7,473 nucleotides of DNA, taken from positions 1 to 7,473 of the forward strand of contig JAUQYY010000021.1 in NCBI GenBank assembly GCA_030587505.1. Reading direction: 5' to 3'. Both the position numbers and the translations under genes were made by a program. Position 1 is the stretch's first letter, and each line of letters opens with the position of its first letter. Source of the stretch: Candidatus Sigynarchaeota archaeon (lineage in GTDB: Archaea > Asgardarchaeota > Jordarchaeia > Jordarchaeales > Jordarchaeaceae). The notes beneath the pieces are model-generated. The model did no database searches. It was not told the DNA's origin and saw only the letters and a program-made list of their open reading frames with translations. Below are positions 1 through 6,149 of this stretch, piece by piece.

Positions 1-263
1 AGCTCCAGAACCTTCTCTGCGACGAAGGCCTCTGCGAGTTAGAGGCTCTGGGTAAACCCTTCAACCCAGAGCTGCACGAAGCCGTTCTCACGGTTCAGAC
101 AAACGATCACCCCAACAACACCGTTGTTGAGGAGATGAGAAAAGGATACATGCTTGATGGAAGAGTTGTTAGACCGAGCATAGTTAAGGTTGCAAAAAAC
201 CCGATAACCGTTGAGGCTAACTCTGGTAATGAGGAAAAAGAATCGAAAGATGGGAGGCGTTGA
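1..263 (+). CDS. grpE: GrpE nucleotide exchange factor, C-terminal part (5' end outside window)
   Basis: Open in the frame starting at base 3 and ending at TGA 261-263, giving about 86 residues of the C-terminal part of GrpE. Readable family features are the segment LEALGKPFNPELHEAV (compare the bacterial GrpE pattern of a Pro/Asn turn followed by an H-x-A-hydrophobic segment), then a Val/Thr-rich strand, VVEEMRKGYMLDGRVVRPS and VKVAK. This is the end of the long helix plus the small beta domain that inserts into the Hsp70 nucleotide cleft. GrpE is a cytosolic homodimer that opens the DnaK nucleotide-binding domain and releases ADP, resetting the chaperone cycle. A Lys/Glu/Asn-rich tail of about 15 residues follows the beta domain. 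The gene stops 3 nt before the dnaK start, and the dnaK ribosome binding site lies inside its last codons, so the two are almost certainly co-transcribed and translationally coupled. Identification rests on motif recognition, not a search. Confidence 0.93.
   Translation, partial: LQNLLCDEGLCELEALGKPFNPELHEAVLTVQTNDHPNNTVVEEMRKGYMLDGRVVRPSIVKVAKNPITVEANSGNEEKESKDGRR
252..257 (+). promoter_or_regulatory. Ribosome binding site of dnaK, inside the end of grpE
   Basis: GGGAGG sits 9 nt before the GTG at 267. It decides the start: the Met/Val-Ser-Glu-Glu N-terminus puts the nucleotide-binding motif GIDLGTSN at residues 15-22, as expected for DnaK. Its position inside the last grpE codons supports translational coupling. 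Confidence 0.8.
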
Positions 264-266
264 AAA

Positions 267-2192
267 GTGTCAGAGGAAGGAAAGGAAGGAAAGAAGGAAA
301 AGATAATCGGTATAGATTTGGGCACGAGCAACTCAGCGGCTGCTGTTCTCATGGGCGGAAGACCGGTGATAATACCCAGCGCAGAGGGCACAACACTCTA
401 CGGCAAAGCCTTTCCATCGGTGGTCGCATTCACCGAGGACGGGCAGCTCCTCGTGGGCGAACCAGCAAGGCGGCAGGCAATAACGAACCCCGAGGGCACG
501 GTGACAGCCATCAAGCGCAAGATGGGCACCGACTACAAGGTGAAAATCAGGGACAAGGAGTTCACACCCCAGCAGATATCTGCCTTCATCCTCCAGAAGA
601 TAAAGAGGGACGCTGAAGCCTTCCTTGGAGAGCCGATAAAGAAGGCTGTGATAACGGTTCCAGCCTACTTCAACGACAACCAGAGACAGGCAACCAAGGA
701 CGCGGGAACCATAGCCGGACTCGAAGTGGTGAGAATAATAAACGAGCCCACCGCCGCATCCCTTGCCTACGGCCTTGACAAGTCAGAAAAGGAGATGAAG
801 ATCATGGTCTTCGACTTCGGCGGGGGCACACTCGACGTCACCATAATGGAGTTCGGCGGCGGCGTCTTCGAGGTGAAATCAACAAGCGGAGACACCCAGC
901 TCGGCGGAACCGACATGGACAACGCCATCATCGACTACCTTGTTGAAGAGTTCAAGAAGGAGACCGGCATCGACCTGACCAAGGACCAGACCGCCATGCA
1001 GAGGCTCAGGGAAGCAGCCGAAACCGCGAAGATAGAGCTCTCAACAACCCTGACCACGAACATCAACCTCCCGTTCATAGCAGCCGACGAGAGCGGACAA
1101 CCCAAACACCTGAACATGACTCTCACCAGGGCCAAGCTGGAGGAGCTTGTGAGACCCATAATCGAGCGGTGCCGCGGACCCATGGAGCGGGCCCTGGCGG
1201 ACGCCAAGCTCACACCCCAGGACATAGACAAGATCATTCTCGTCGGTGGCCCAACCCGGATGCCGATCGTGCGCAAGTTCGTCGAGGACTTCATGGGCAA
1301 GCCCGCGGAGAGGGGAATCGACCCCATGGAGTGCGTGGCCATGGGAGCGGCTATTCAGGGTGGTGTGCTCGCGGGCGAGGTCACCGACATCCTGCTGCTG
1401 GACGTGACACCACTGTCCTTGGGTGTGGAGACGCTCGGCGGAGTGGTTGAAAAAATCATAGAGAGGAACACCACCAGCCCCGTCAGGAGGAGCAAGATCT
1501 TCACGACCGCATCAGACTTCCAGACCGCCGTGACAATCCACGTGGTTCAGGGTGAGCGTCCAATGGCGGCCGACAACGTCTCGCTGGGCATGTTCAACCT
1601 AACAGGCATCCCGCCGGCGCCAAGGGGTGTTCCACAGATAGAGGTTACCTTTGACATAGACGCCAACGGCATACTGCACGTTTCAGCCAAAGACTTGGCC
1701 ACGGGAAACGAGCAGAAAATCACAATAACTGCAACAACCAAGCTCTCAGAGGAAGAGAAAGAGCGCATGATAAGGGAGGCGGAGCAGTACGCCGAGATTG
1801 ACCGCAAGAAGAAGGAGGAGGCGCAGACGAGAAACGAGGCCGACTCGCTCATATACACCACGAACAAAACCATAAAGGACCTAGGCGACAAGCTACCAGC
1901 GGATCAGAAGGAGAGACTCGAAAAAGCGGTGAAAGAACTGCAGGACGCGCTCGGCGGCAAGGACACAGAGCCCATCAAGCAGAAACTAGAAGCTCTCAAG
2001 AACGTTCTACAGGAGGTCAGCACAACCGTGTACCAACAGGTCGCCCAGGAGCAGGCAAGACAGGCTCAGGCGAGCCAGGCGGGAGCAGCGGGAGCGTCCG
2101 AAGCTAACCCCGCCGGAGGCTCACCCGAGGAAGGAAAGAAGGAGAAGGTGGTGGACGCCGACTACCGGGTTGTCGATGAGGAGAAGAAATAG
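267..2192 (+). CDS. dnaK: Chaperone protein DnaK (Hsp70)
   Basis: A 641-residue Hsp70, full length for the family, starting at GTG with a good ribosome binding site. The ATPase domain (about 13-372) has phosphate-1 GIDLGTSN at 15-22, phosphate-2 VFDFGGGTLDVTI at 181-193 and the adenosine motif ILVGGPTRMP around 324-333. The conserved hydrophobic linker DILLLDVTPLSLG starts near 374. The beta-sandwich substrate domain follows to about 500, then the helical lid. The tail is Ala/Gln/Gly-rich and ends in an acidic VVDADYRVVDEEKK stretch. The roughly 25-residue insertion found in the ATPase domain of Gram-negative DnaK is absent (RQAITNPEGTVTAIKRKMG runs directly into the ISAFILQKIK region), the form known from Gram-positive bacteria and archaea. 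It binds exposed hydrophobic peptides in the cytosol under ATP control, working with GrpE just upstream and DnaJ downstream. A short basic-acidic N-terminal extension (EEGKEGKKEK) precedes the first strand. No CIRCE-type operator is visible, but the operon promoter lies outside the window. Confidence 0.98.
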   Translation: MSEEGKEGKKEKIIGIDLGTSNSAAAVLMGGRPVIIPSAEGTTLYGKAFPSVVAFTEDGQLLVGEPARRQAITNPEGTVTAIKRKMGTDYKVKIRDKEFTPQQISAFILQKIKRDAEAFLGEPIKKAVITVPAYFNDNQRQATKDAGTIAGLEVVRIINEPTAASLAYGLDKSEKEMKIMVFDFGGGTLDVTIMEFGGGVFEVKSTSGDTQLGGTDMDNAIIDYLVEEFKKETGIDLTKDQTAMQRLREAAETAKIELSTTLTTNINLPFIAADESGQPKHLNMTLTRAKLEELVRPIIERCRGPMERALADAKLTPQDIDKIILVGGPTRMPIVRKFVEDFMGKPAERGIDPMECVAMGAAIQGGVLAGEVTDILLLDVTPLSLGVETLGGVVEKIIERNTTSPVRRSKIFTTASDFQTAVTIHVVQGERPMAADNVSLGMFNLTGIPPAPRGVPQIEVTFDIDANGILHVSAKDLATGNEQKITITATTKLSEEEKERMIREAEQYAEIDRKKKEEAQTRNEADSLIYTTNKTIKDLGDKLPADQKERLEKAVKELQDALGGKDTEPIKQKLEALKNVLQEVSTTVYQQVAQEQARQAQASQAGAAGASEANPAGGSPEEGKKEKVVDADYRVVDEEKK

Positions 2193-2216
2193 AAGTAAAA
2201 CGAAGCGCGTAATCCC

Positions 2217-2228
2217 AAATTTTTTTAT
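2217..2228 (+). terminator. Oligo-T tract after dnaK (archaeal-type terminator)
   Basis: A run of seven T (2220-2226) in AAATTTTTTTATT begins about 25 nt after the dnaK stop, with no stem before it. Archaeal RNA polymerase terminates at such tracts without a hairpin. It may terminate the grpE-dnaK transcript fully or partly. Confidence 0.55.
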
Positions 2229-2237
2229 TCCTCTGTG

Positions 2238-2246
2238 TTTATAATT
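2238..2246 (+). promoter_or_regulatory. TATA-like promoter element for dnaJ
   Basis: TTTATAATT lies about 45-50 nt before the dnaJ ATG and just after the T7 tract. A start site 25 nt downstream would fall near 2267, giving a leader of about 20-25 nt. This implies dnaJ can be transcribed on its own. The element also resembles a bacterial -10 box, so the call depends on the archaeal reading of the window. Confidence 0.5.
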
Positions 2247-2289
2247 TCAGTGTAAAGAAGAGTAATCACGGTGTTTGTGGGGAACGTGT

Positions 2290-3405
2290 ATGGCCAAGAG
2301 GGACTACTACGAGATTCTCGGCGTTCCCAGGAACGCTACGAAGGAGCAGATAAAGAACGCCTACCGGAAATTGGCTATGAAGTACCACCCCGACCGCAAC
2401 AAGTCTCCGGACGCTGAGGAGAAGTTCAAGGAGATATCGGAGGCCTACGGGGTTCTCTCGGACGATGAGAAACGCAGGCAGTACGACATGTTCGGCCACG
2501 CCGGAATAAGCGGGAGATACACCCAGGAGGACATCTTCCGAACCATAGATTTTGACAGCATCTTCAGAGACTTCGGCTTCGGAGGCTTCGACAGCATATT
2601 CGACGTCCTGTTCGGGCGCAGGCGGGGACGCAGAGCCAGGTGGGAGGACTGGGAGTCCAGGCCCATACCCGGAGACGACCTCAGATTCGACATGGAGATA
2701 ACCCTCGAGCAGGCGGTGAAGGGACTAAAAACCGAGATAAGCGTTCCCCACTCGAAGGACTGTGACGTGTGTAAGGGCACCGGGGTCAAACCCGGGACGC
2801 AGCCAACCAACTGCCCCCAGTGTGGAGGCACAGGTCAACTGCAGTACGTTAGAGAATCCGGAACCACGAGATTCGTTCAGATAACAACCTGCCCAAGGTG
2901 TGGTGGAAGAGGACAGATAATCGAGCACCCCTGCCCCAAGTGTAAGGGTACGGGCACGGTTCAGGTGAAGCGCAAAATAGCCGTTGACATACCCCCAGGG
3001 GTGGACACCGGAACCCGCCTCAGGATAAGAGGGGAGGGAGAACCCGGAAAGAGGGGGGGCCCTCCGGGAGACCTGTACGTTGTTATCCACGTCAAGCCGC
3101 ACCCCGTTTTCGAGAGGGAAGGAAACGACCTGTACACCGAGGTTCCCATAACCTTCTCCCAGGCGGCGCTCGGCGCTAAGATTGAGGTTCCAACCATAGA
3201 CAGTAAGGCTGAGCTGAAAATCCCCCCGGGAACCCAGAGCCACACACTCTTCCGACTGAAGGGTAAGGGTGTTCCCGACATCTCGGGGCGCGGAAGAGGA
3301 GACGAGTACGTCCGGGTCATCGTGAAAACGCCGAAAAAGCTAACACCACGCCAGAGGGAGCTGTTCAAACAGCTGGCAGAGGAGGAAAAGAAGAACCCAC
3401 CCTGA
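2290..3405 (+). CDS. dnaJ: Chaperone protein DnaJ (Hsp40, type I)
   Basis: A 371-residue type I J-protein. ATG 2290 is chosen because MAKRDYYEILGV is the canonical J-domain opening; an in-frame TTG at 2275 would only add WGTC. A GGGG stretch (2279-2282) 7 nt before the ATG is a modest ribosome binding site. The J domain (about 5-70) carries HPD at 33-35, which stimulates the DnaK ATPase. A short Gly/Phe region with FGFGGFDSIF and a basic patch (GRRRGRR) follows. The zinc domain (about 158-222) keeps all four CxxCxGxG repeats, with first cysteines near 158, 175, 201 and 215, so both zinc sites look intact. Two C-terminal beta domains end at about residue 350, with the typical LKGKGVPDISGRGRGDEYV. 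The protein hands unfolded substrates to DnaK in the cytosol. The Gly/Phe linker is rather short compared with E. coli DnaJ; otherwise nothing is unusual. Confidence 0.97.
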   Translation: MAKRDYYEILGVPRNATKEQIKNAYRKLAMKYHPDRNKSPDAEEKFKEISEAYGVLSDDEKRRQYDMFGHAGISGRYTQEDIFRTIDFDSIFRDFGFGGFDSIFDVLFGRRRGRRARWEDWESRPIPGDDLRFDMEITLEQAVKGLKTEISVPHSKDCDVCKGTGVKPGTQPTNCPQCGGTGQLQYVRESGTTRFVQITTCPRCGGRGQIIEHPCPKCKGTGTVQVKRKIAVDIPPGVDTGTRLRIRGEGEPGKRGGPPGDLYVVIHVKPHPVFEREGNDLYTEVPITFSQAALGAKIEVPTIDSKAELKIPPGTQSHTLFRLKGKGVPDISGRGRGDEYVRVIVKTPKKLTPRQRELFKQLAEEEKKNPP

Positions 3406-3445
3406 AACCATCCCCCCACTCCACGAGAAGACCAAATCAGACCGG

Positions 3446-3453
3446 TTAAATAT
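3446..3453. promoter_or_regulatory. TATA-like box between dnaJ and the broken activase gene
   Basis: TTAAATAT follows ACCGGT in the 105-nt gap after dnaJ. On the + strand a start site would fall near 3475, at the foot of a 17-bp palindrome, and the transcript would run antisense into the decayed activase gene. No ORF of plausible quality follows. It may be an accidental AT-rich match. Confidence 0.25.
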
Positions 3454-3472
3454 CCCCACTAAACCGTTATAG

Positions 3473-3489
3473 GCGGATTGACAATCCGC
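3473..3489. repeat. 17-bp palindrome after dnaJ
   Basis: GCGGATTG-A-CAATCCGC: two perfect 8-bp arms around a single central base. As DNA this is the form of a protein operator; as RNA only about 7 pairs with a 3-nt loop could form. It lies 68 nt after the dnaJ stop and 22 nt beyond the extended 3' end of the activase pseudogene, followed on the minus side by nothing T-rich. Its role is unknown. Confidence 0.5.
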
Positions 3490-3495
3490 GCGTGG

Positions 3496-3501
3496 AAAAA
3501 A
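3496..3501 (-). terminator. T6 tract after the activase pseudogene
   Basis: On the minus strand, CCCTTTTTTCC starts 10 nt after the stop codon (3511-3513) obtained when the C-terminal frameshift is corrected. This placement fits an archaeal oligo-T terminator and supports 3511 as the ancestral gene end. Confidence 0.45.
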
Positions 3502-3510
3502 GGGTTGTGA

Positions 3511-4240
3511 TTAGTGGCCTGTGGTTGCCTTCACTCCCAGCTCGGTAATTTTCGCAGTTCTTTTATGTGTTCCTCCGTAGGGGCTCTGGCGTCTGGTAGG
3601 GGGTATGTTCTGCCTATCCGTTCGCACTTTGACTTGCCTCCCTCGTGGTACGGCAGCAGGGATATCTTTTCAGCCCCCATCTCTCTAGCTAGTAGTGTTA
3701 GCCTCCTTATGTGGCTGGGGGAGTTGTTGTAGCCGGCGATGAGAGGCACCCTGATCCGGATTGTGGCTGCGGTTTTCTCCGCCGTCCTCCGCAGGTTCTC
3801 CAGTATCAATCTGTTGTCCACACCTGTTCCCTCCAGATGCCTCTCGGGTTCCAAGTGTTTTACGTCGTAGAGAACCAGGTCTACGTGCCGCAGCACACGC
3901 CCCAGGTGCTTCCGGGGTGCGTATCCTGCGGTTTCAAGGACGGTGTGGACCCCACTCCTTCTGAGGGTTTCGCACAGCTCGGAGACGAACTCCCACCGCT
4001 GGAGTGGCTCCCCACCGGATATTGTTACCCCTCCGCCCGAGTTTCTGTAAAAGGGTCTGTCCCTCAGCACCTCCTCCATGTTTTCAGATAGTCTATGAAG
4101 ACACGCTGCCCCGTTTGGAAAGAGATGAACCTCACAAAAGTGTACTTCTGCGCCCGGGGCACCGAACAGCAACAGAAAGAATCACCACAGCCAAGCCGCC
4201 CAGCAGATGGTCCCCGCGGGAGAGAGCTGTGAGGTTCTCA
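3511..4240 (-). pseudogene. Decayed glycyl-radical-enzyme activase (PflA-like radical SAM)
   Basis: The longest readable frame (4172 down to 3531) matches the C-terminal two thirds of pyruvate formate-lyase activase-like proteins: EEVLRDRPFYRNSGGGVTIS, SGGEPL, ETAGYA, DLVLYDVKHLEPERH, NRLILENLRR and RVPLIAGYNN, then LLPYHEGGKSKCERIGRTYPL. Such enzymes use a 4Fe-4S cluster and S-adenosylmethionine to put a glycyl radical on a partner enzyme. This copy cannot do so. The frame begins after where the CxxxCxxC cluster motif should be, with only a TTG start behind a stop codon. In another minus frame at 4150-4242, ENLTALSRGDHLLGG and VVILSVAVRCPGRR resemble the family's N(I/L)xxFSxGDGPG and VVFLxGCPLRCxxC, but with two of three cysteines gone. 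The iron-sulfur insert is reduced to CEVHLFPNGAAC. Near the 3' end, adding one A to the A4 run (3549-3552) restores the ending KITELGVKATTGH and stop at 3511. No glycyl radical enzyme is nearby. The N-terminal relic is the less certain part. Confidence 0.75.
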
Positions 4241-4312
4241 GCCCCGCTTTCCTTTCCCTCTCGCTCTCTTCGAGAGAAAAAATGTCCTGGTTCCTTTTGG
4301 GGACTCGTTTAG

Positions 4313-4320
4313 TTTAAATA
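4313..4320. promoter_or_regulatory. Symmetric TATA box between activase pseudogene and glycosyltransferase leader
   Basis: TTTAAATA within AGTTTAAATATTTT reads as a TATA box on both strands. To the right, a start site 25-30 nt away falls at about 4342-4346, exactly where the 5' arm of the structured element E1 begins. To the left it would serve the activase pseudogene, whose relic starts near 4240. On the minus strand a perfect ribosome-binding sequence AGGAGGTGA (4332-4324) lies next to it but is not followed by a sensible start codon. Confidence 0.5.
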
Positions 4321-4332
4321 TTTTCACCTCCT

Positions 4333-4478
4333 ATTTATTCTTGGAAGCGGTAGGAAGAGGGCGAATCCACCGGATCCGAAGGGAAGCGAACAAACCATAA
4401 CGCAGTCAAACACCCCAAGTTACAGGAGACCAAGAAGAGAAGCGGACAGCACACAACACTCCTACTCTCCCTACCGTT
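4333..4478 (+). other. Element E1: structured leader or small RNA candidate before the glycosyltransferase
   Basis: AGCGGTAGGAAGAG (4346-4359) can pair with CTCTCCCTACCGTT (4465-4478): 13 of 14 positions pair on the + strand, including one G-U that would be a C-A mismatch on the other strand, with one A-C mismatch. Inside is a small ATCC/GGAT hairpin (4365-4376). The 5' arm starts about 30 bp after a TATA box. The first part (ATTTATT, TAGGnnnAGGGCG, AATCCACC, GGATCC, in that order) recurs in element E2 on the other side of the glycosyltransferase gene. No T-tract follows, so transcription may continue into the glycosyltransferase, making E1 part of a roughly 260-nt leader; an independent RNA is the alternative. 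Confidence 0.4.
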
Positions 4479-4549
4479 ATTGAGAGGATTAGCCTTAGCG
4501 GGGCCTTTCACTCCGGTGCTCGCTGTTTGTGGTGGTGAGGAAAGAAAGA

Positions 4550-4569
4550 GAGGGACGTAGCCGTCTCTC
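4550..4569 (+). promoter_or_regulatory. 8-bp hairpin in the glycosyltransferase leader
   Basis: GAGGGACG (4550-4557) pairs with CGTCTCTC (4562-4569) around a UAGC loop. All eight positions pair on the + strand, one as G-U. It ends 38 nt before the ATG and 25 nt before the ribosome binding site. Regulatory role is inferred only from position. Confidence 0.4.
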
Positions 4570-4594
4570 CTTTGAAGCTGGGAATAACAGTGAA

Positions 4595-4600
4595 GGAGGG
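4595..4600 (+). promoter_or_regulatory. Ribosome binding site of the glycosyltransferase
   Basis: GGAGGG lies 7 nt before ATG 4608. It settles the start against the in-frame TTG 4572 and GTG 4590, which have no such site and would add residues ahead of the normal GT2 N-terminus. Confidence 0.75.
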
Positions 4601-4607
4601 ATGGTTT

Positions 4608-5489
4608 ATGGAGTACGAGCACTTGGTTTCGGTTGTGATTCCAACCAAGAACTCTGAGAAGAGCATCGCCAGGTGTCTTAGGTCGATAAGGAATCAGACC
4701 TACCCCAACATTGAAACCATAATCGTTGATGACTATTCTCGGGACAACACCGTTCGCATCGCTGAGAAGCTCGGAGCGAGGGTGGTGAGAGCCCGAGCCA
4801 TAAGGTCGAGAGCCAGAAACATCGGAGCCAAGGAAGCGAGGGGTGACTTCATTCTCTCCATAGACTCGGACATGGAACTGAGCCGCGACGTGGTTGAGAA
4901 GTGCGTTGAGGCGGCACTCAACGGCGCCGAGGCGGTGATAATCCCCGAAGTCTCAGACGGAGGGGGCTTCTGGGCGAGGTGTAAGCGTTTCGAGAGAAGC
5001 CTCTTCCTGGGAGAGGAGATGTTTGAGGGTCCCCGGTTTTTCAGGAAGAGTGTTTTCTGGAGAATCGGGGGATACGACCCAGAGCTCGAAGCCGGGGAGG
5101 ACTGGGACATAACCCATAGAGCAAGGATGCACGGCGTCAGGACGAAGCGGATAAACTCCCACATAAGACACATGGAGGCGGACTTCACCCTGCTAAAAAC
5201 GCTCAGAAGGGAGTACCGCTACGCCAAAACCTTCTACGACTACGCCAGCAAGCACCCACTCCTGGTGAAGCAGCAGTCGATACACTTCTGGAAAGTCCTC
5301 GCAAGAAAGAGAAGGACGCTGGCGAGAAACCTCATCTACACCCTCGGCGTAGCGGTAATGAAGCTCTTCGAAGCAGCGGCGCACATACTAGGATTCCTTA
5401 CAGGGAAACCAGCAGACTACAAAGTGGCAAGCAAACCCGGAGCCATCCCAAAACTCGCACAAACAAAAAGAGAAAGAGGGAAACGCTAG
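4608..5489 (+). CDS. Family 2 glycosyltransferase
   Basis: A 293-residue inverting GT-A-fold glycosyltransferase. The first strand VSVVIPTKNSEKSIARCL (8-24) and ETIIVDDYSRDNT (36-48) form the nucleotide-sugar site; N-IGAKEARGDFILSIDSDME ends in the DSD metal motif at 86-88. GGYDPELEAGEDWDITHRA carries the catalytic-region GEDWD at 163-167 (usual ED pattern), followed by a basic segment. Near 240-270 a moderately hydrophobic helix (NLIYTLGVAVMKLFEAAAHI) suggests membrane association at the cytosolic face, and the tail is strongly basic (TKRERGKR). Such enzymes move a sugar from a nucleotide- or dolichyl-linked donor onto a lipid, glycan or protein; donor and acceptor cannot be told here. The gene stands alone, with no other glycan genes in the window, and lies between elements E1 and E2. 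Its coding strand shifts from T/G-rich at the start to A/C-rich at the end. Confidence 0.9.
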   Translation: MEYEHLVSVVIPTKNSEKSIARCLRSIRNQTYPNIETIIVDDYSRDNTVRIAEKLGARVVRARAIRSRARNIGAKEARGDFILSIDSDMELSRDVVEKCVEAALNGAEAVIIPEVSDGGGFWARCKRFERSLFLGEEMFEGPRFFRKSVFWRIGGYDPELEAGEDWDITHRARMHGVRTKRINSHIRHMEADFTLLKTLRREYRYAKTFYDYASKHPLLVKQQSIHFWKVLARKRRTLARNLIYTLGVAVMKLFEAAAHILGFLTGKPADYKVASKPGAIPKLAQTKRERGKR

Positions 5490-5716
5490 GAACCAACCGC
5501 CGCGGTTTGAAAACCCCAAAACACCCACCTCCCCCTAGGGAAGGTTTTCAACCCTCTCCAAACCCTGCGGTCAGCGTCTTGGTAATGCAGAATAGTTTTG
5601 TCTCTAGAAGGCGTTTAAAGGGTGCCAATCGTGGCCTCACAAATGAAACGAGACCGAATGTTTCCACACCACCCCCTGAAGAAAACAAAAACACTTTTAT
5701 TCCCGAGTAGGGGAAC
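5490..5716. other. Intergenic stretch after the glycosyltransferase with a 9-bp hairpin
   Basis: Starts with the palindrome AACCGC-C-GCGGTT (5495-5507), then TTGAAAACC (5507-5515) that can pair perfectly with GGTTTTCAA (5543-5551) over a loop containing CCCTAGGG (5533-5540). No T-run follows, so it is not a standard archaeal terminator, but it may protect the 3' end of the mRNA. A TTTAAA at 5613-5618 and a TTTTATT at 5695-5701 are TATA-like; the second is 26 nt before element E2. An open frame of 67 codons at 5507-5710 has no ribosome binding site and no family features. Confidence 0.45.
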
Positions 5717-5812
5717 ATTTATTGGAGTGTAGGTTAAGGGCGGAAACAAATCCACCAAATTGGATCCCAGGACAACTATCACCTACCGTTTTCCGCCTCT
5801 TTCCTACACTCC
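5717..5812 (+). ncRNA. Element E2: hairpin RNA candidate related to E1
   Basis: GGAGTGTAGG (5724-5733) pairs perfectly with CCTACACTCC (5803-5812). After a symmetric 5 by 5 internal loop, GGCGGAAA (5739-5746) pairs perfectly with TTTCCGCC (5790-5797). Inside, ATCCA (5750-5754) and TGGAT (5761-5765) form a small hairpin, leaving 5766-5787 unpaired. The outer stem begins about 26 nt after a TATA-like TTTTATT (5695-5701), so the predicted transcript would start at its foot. The 5' half shares ATTTATT, TAGGnnnAGGGCG, AATCCACC and GGATCC with E1 in the same order. No T-tract follows directly. It has no coding potential. It does not match tRNA, SRP RNA or RNase P RNA features that I know; an H/ACA-like guide is conceivable, but an ACA box is not correctly placed. 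Confidence 0.45.
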
Positions 5813-6100
5813 TCTACCCCTCCGGCTAGGCTTAATCGAACCCGCAGAGACTCTCAAAGAGCGTCCCTAGATTTAAAAACTTTCAACAAGTTCATGATAA
5901 ACACAAAAATGAATCTTCAATGAAACAGTTAATAACACGACAATATTAAATTTGTTTGTGAGGTATTTATTGTTTGGGTGTGTTTTACTCCCAGAAACCG
6001 AAAGCCACAACAAACACACGACAATCAAAAAGAAGCAAAGAAATTTAACATCGTCGAGATAAGAACAAACCATTAAAAAAGGAAGGGGGATGAGCGGGGA
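5813..6100. other. AT-rich intergenic stretch without a supported gene
   Basis: The first 60 bases contain CTAGG/CCTAG arms (5826-5830, 5866-5870) around a GGGTTCGATTA on the minus strand that only superficially recalls a tRNA T-loop. The rest is AT-rich. It has a 10-base direct repeat ACACGACAAT (5935-5944 and 6016-6025) and an 8-bp inverted repeat GTGTGTTT/AAACACAC (5978-5985, 6012-6019). AAATTTAAC near 6041-6049 could be a + strand TATA box for the block at 6150-6278. A 66-codon hydrophobic minus-strand frame (6073-5873) lacks a ribosome binding site. Confidence 0.3.
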
Positions 6101-6102
6101 GC

Positions 6103-6109
6103 CAAAAAA
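6103..6109 (-). terminator. T7 tract on the minus strand left of the structured block
   Basis: CCAAAAAAAGC on the + strand gives a minus-strand T7 tract about 40 nt beyond the palindrome and stem cluster, and a second T6 tract lies at 6075-6080. Together with the minus-strand TATA box at 6325-6332 they bracket the structured block as a possible minus-strand RNA unit. Confidence 0.35.
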
Positions 6110-6149
6110 AGCTTGAGATGAGCTGCGTGAGGGTTAAACCCGTAGAACC

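Noticed and set aside
3514..4312. Several + strand ORFs opposite the activase remnant
   Set aside because: Shadows of the minus-strand gene, whose translation shows clear family motifs; none has family features.
4238..4332. AGGAGGTGA on the minus strand with an overlapping GTG-initiated frame of about 29 codons
   Set aside because: The ribosome-binding match is perfect, but the only start lies inside it and the frame stops early with no family similarity; perhaps a relic of the activase start region.
4335..4622. 95-codon minus-strand ORF in the glycosyltransferase leader
   Set aside because: No recognised family or ribosome binding site and it overlaps the start of a solid gene on the other strand.
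5643..5680. Possible C/D box RNA (ATGAAAC ... CTGA)
   Set aside because: The C-box match is poor, no internal C'/D' pair and no terminal stem.
5507..5710. 67-codon + strand ORF after the glycosyltransferase
   Set aside because: No ribosome binding site, begins inside a hairpin arm, and its composition follows the A/C-rich DNA.
5826..5870. tRNA-like fragment on the minus strand (GGGTTCGATTA with CTAGG/CCTAG arms)
   Set aside because: The bases after the T-loop do not pair with those before it, and no anticodon arm or acceptor of correct length can be drawn.
5873..6073. 66-codon hydrophobic minus-strand ORF
   Set aside because: AT-rich DNA gives hydrophobic frames by chance; no ribosome binding site and no motif.
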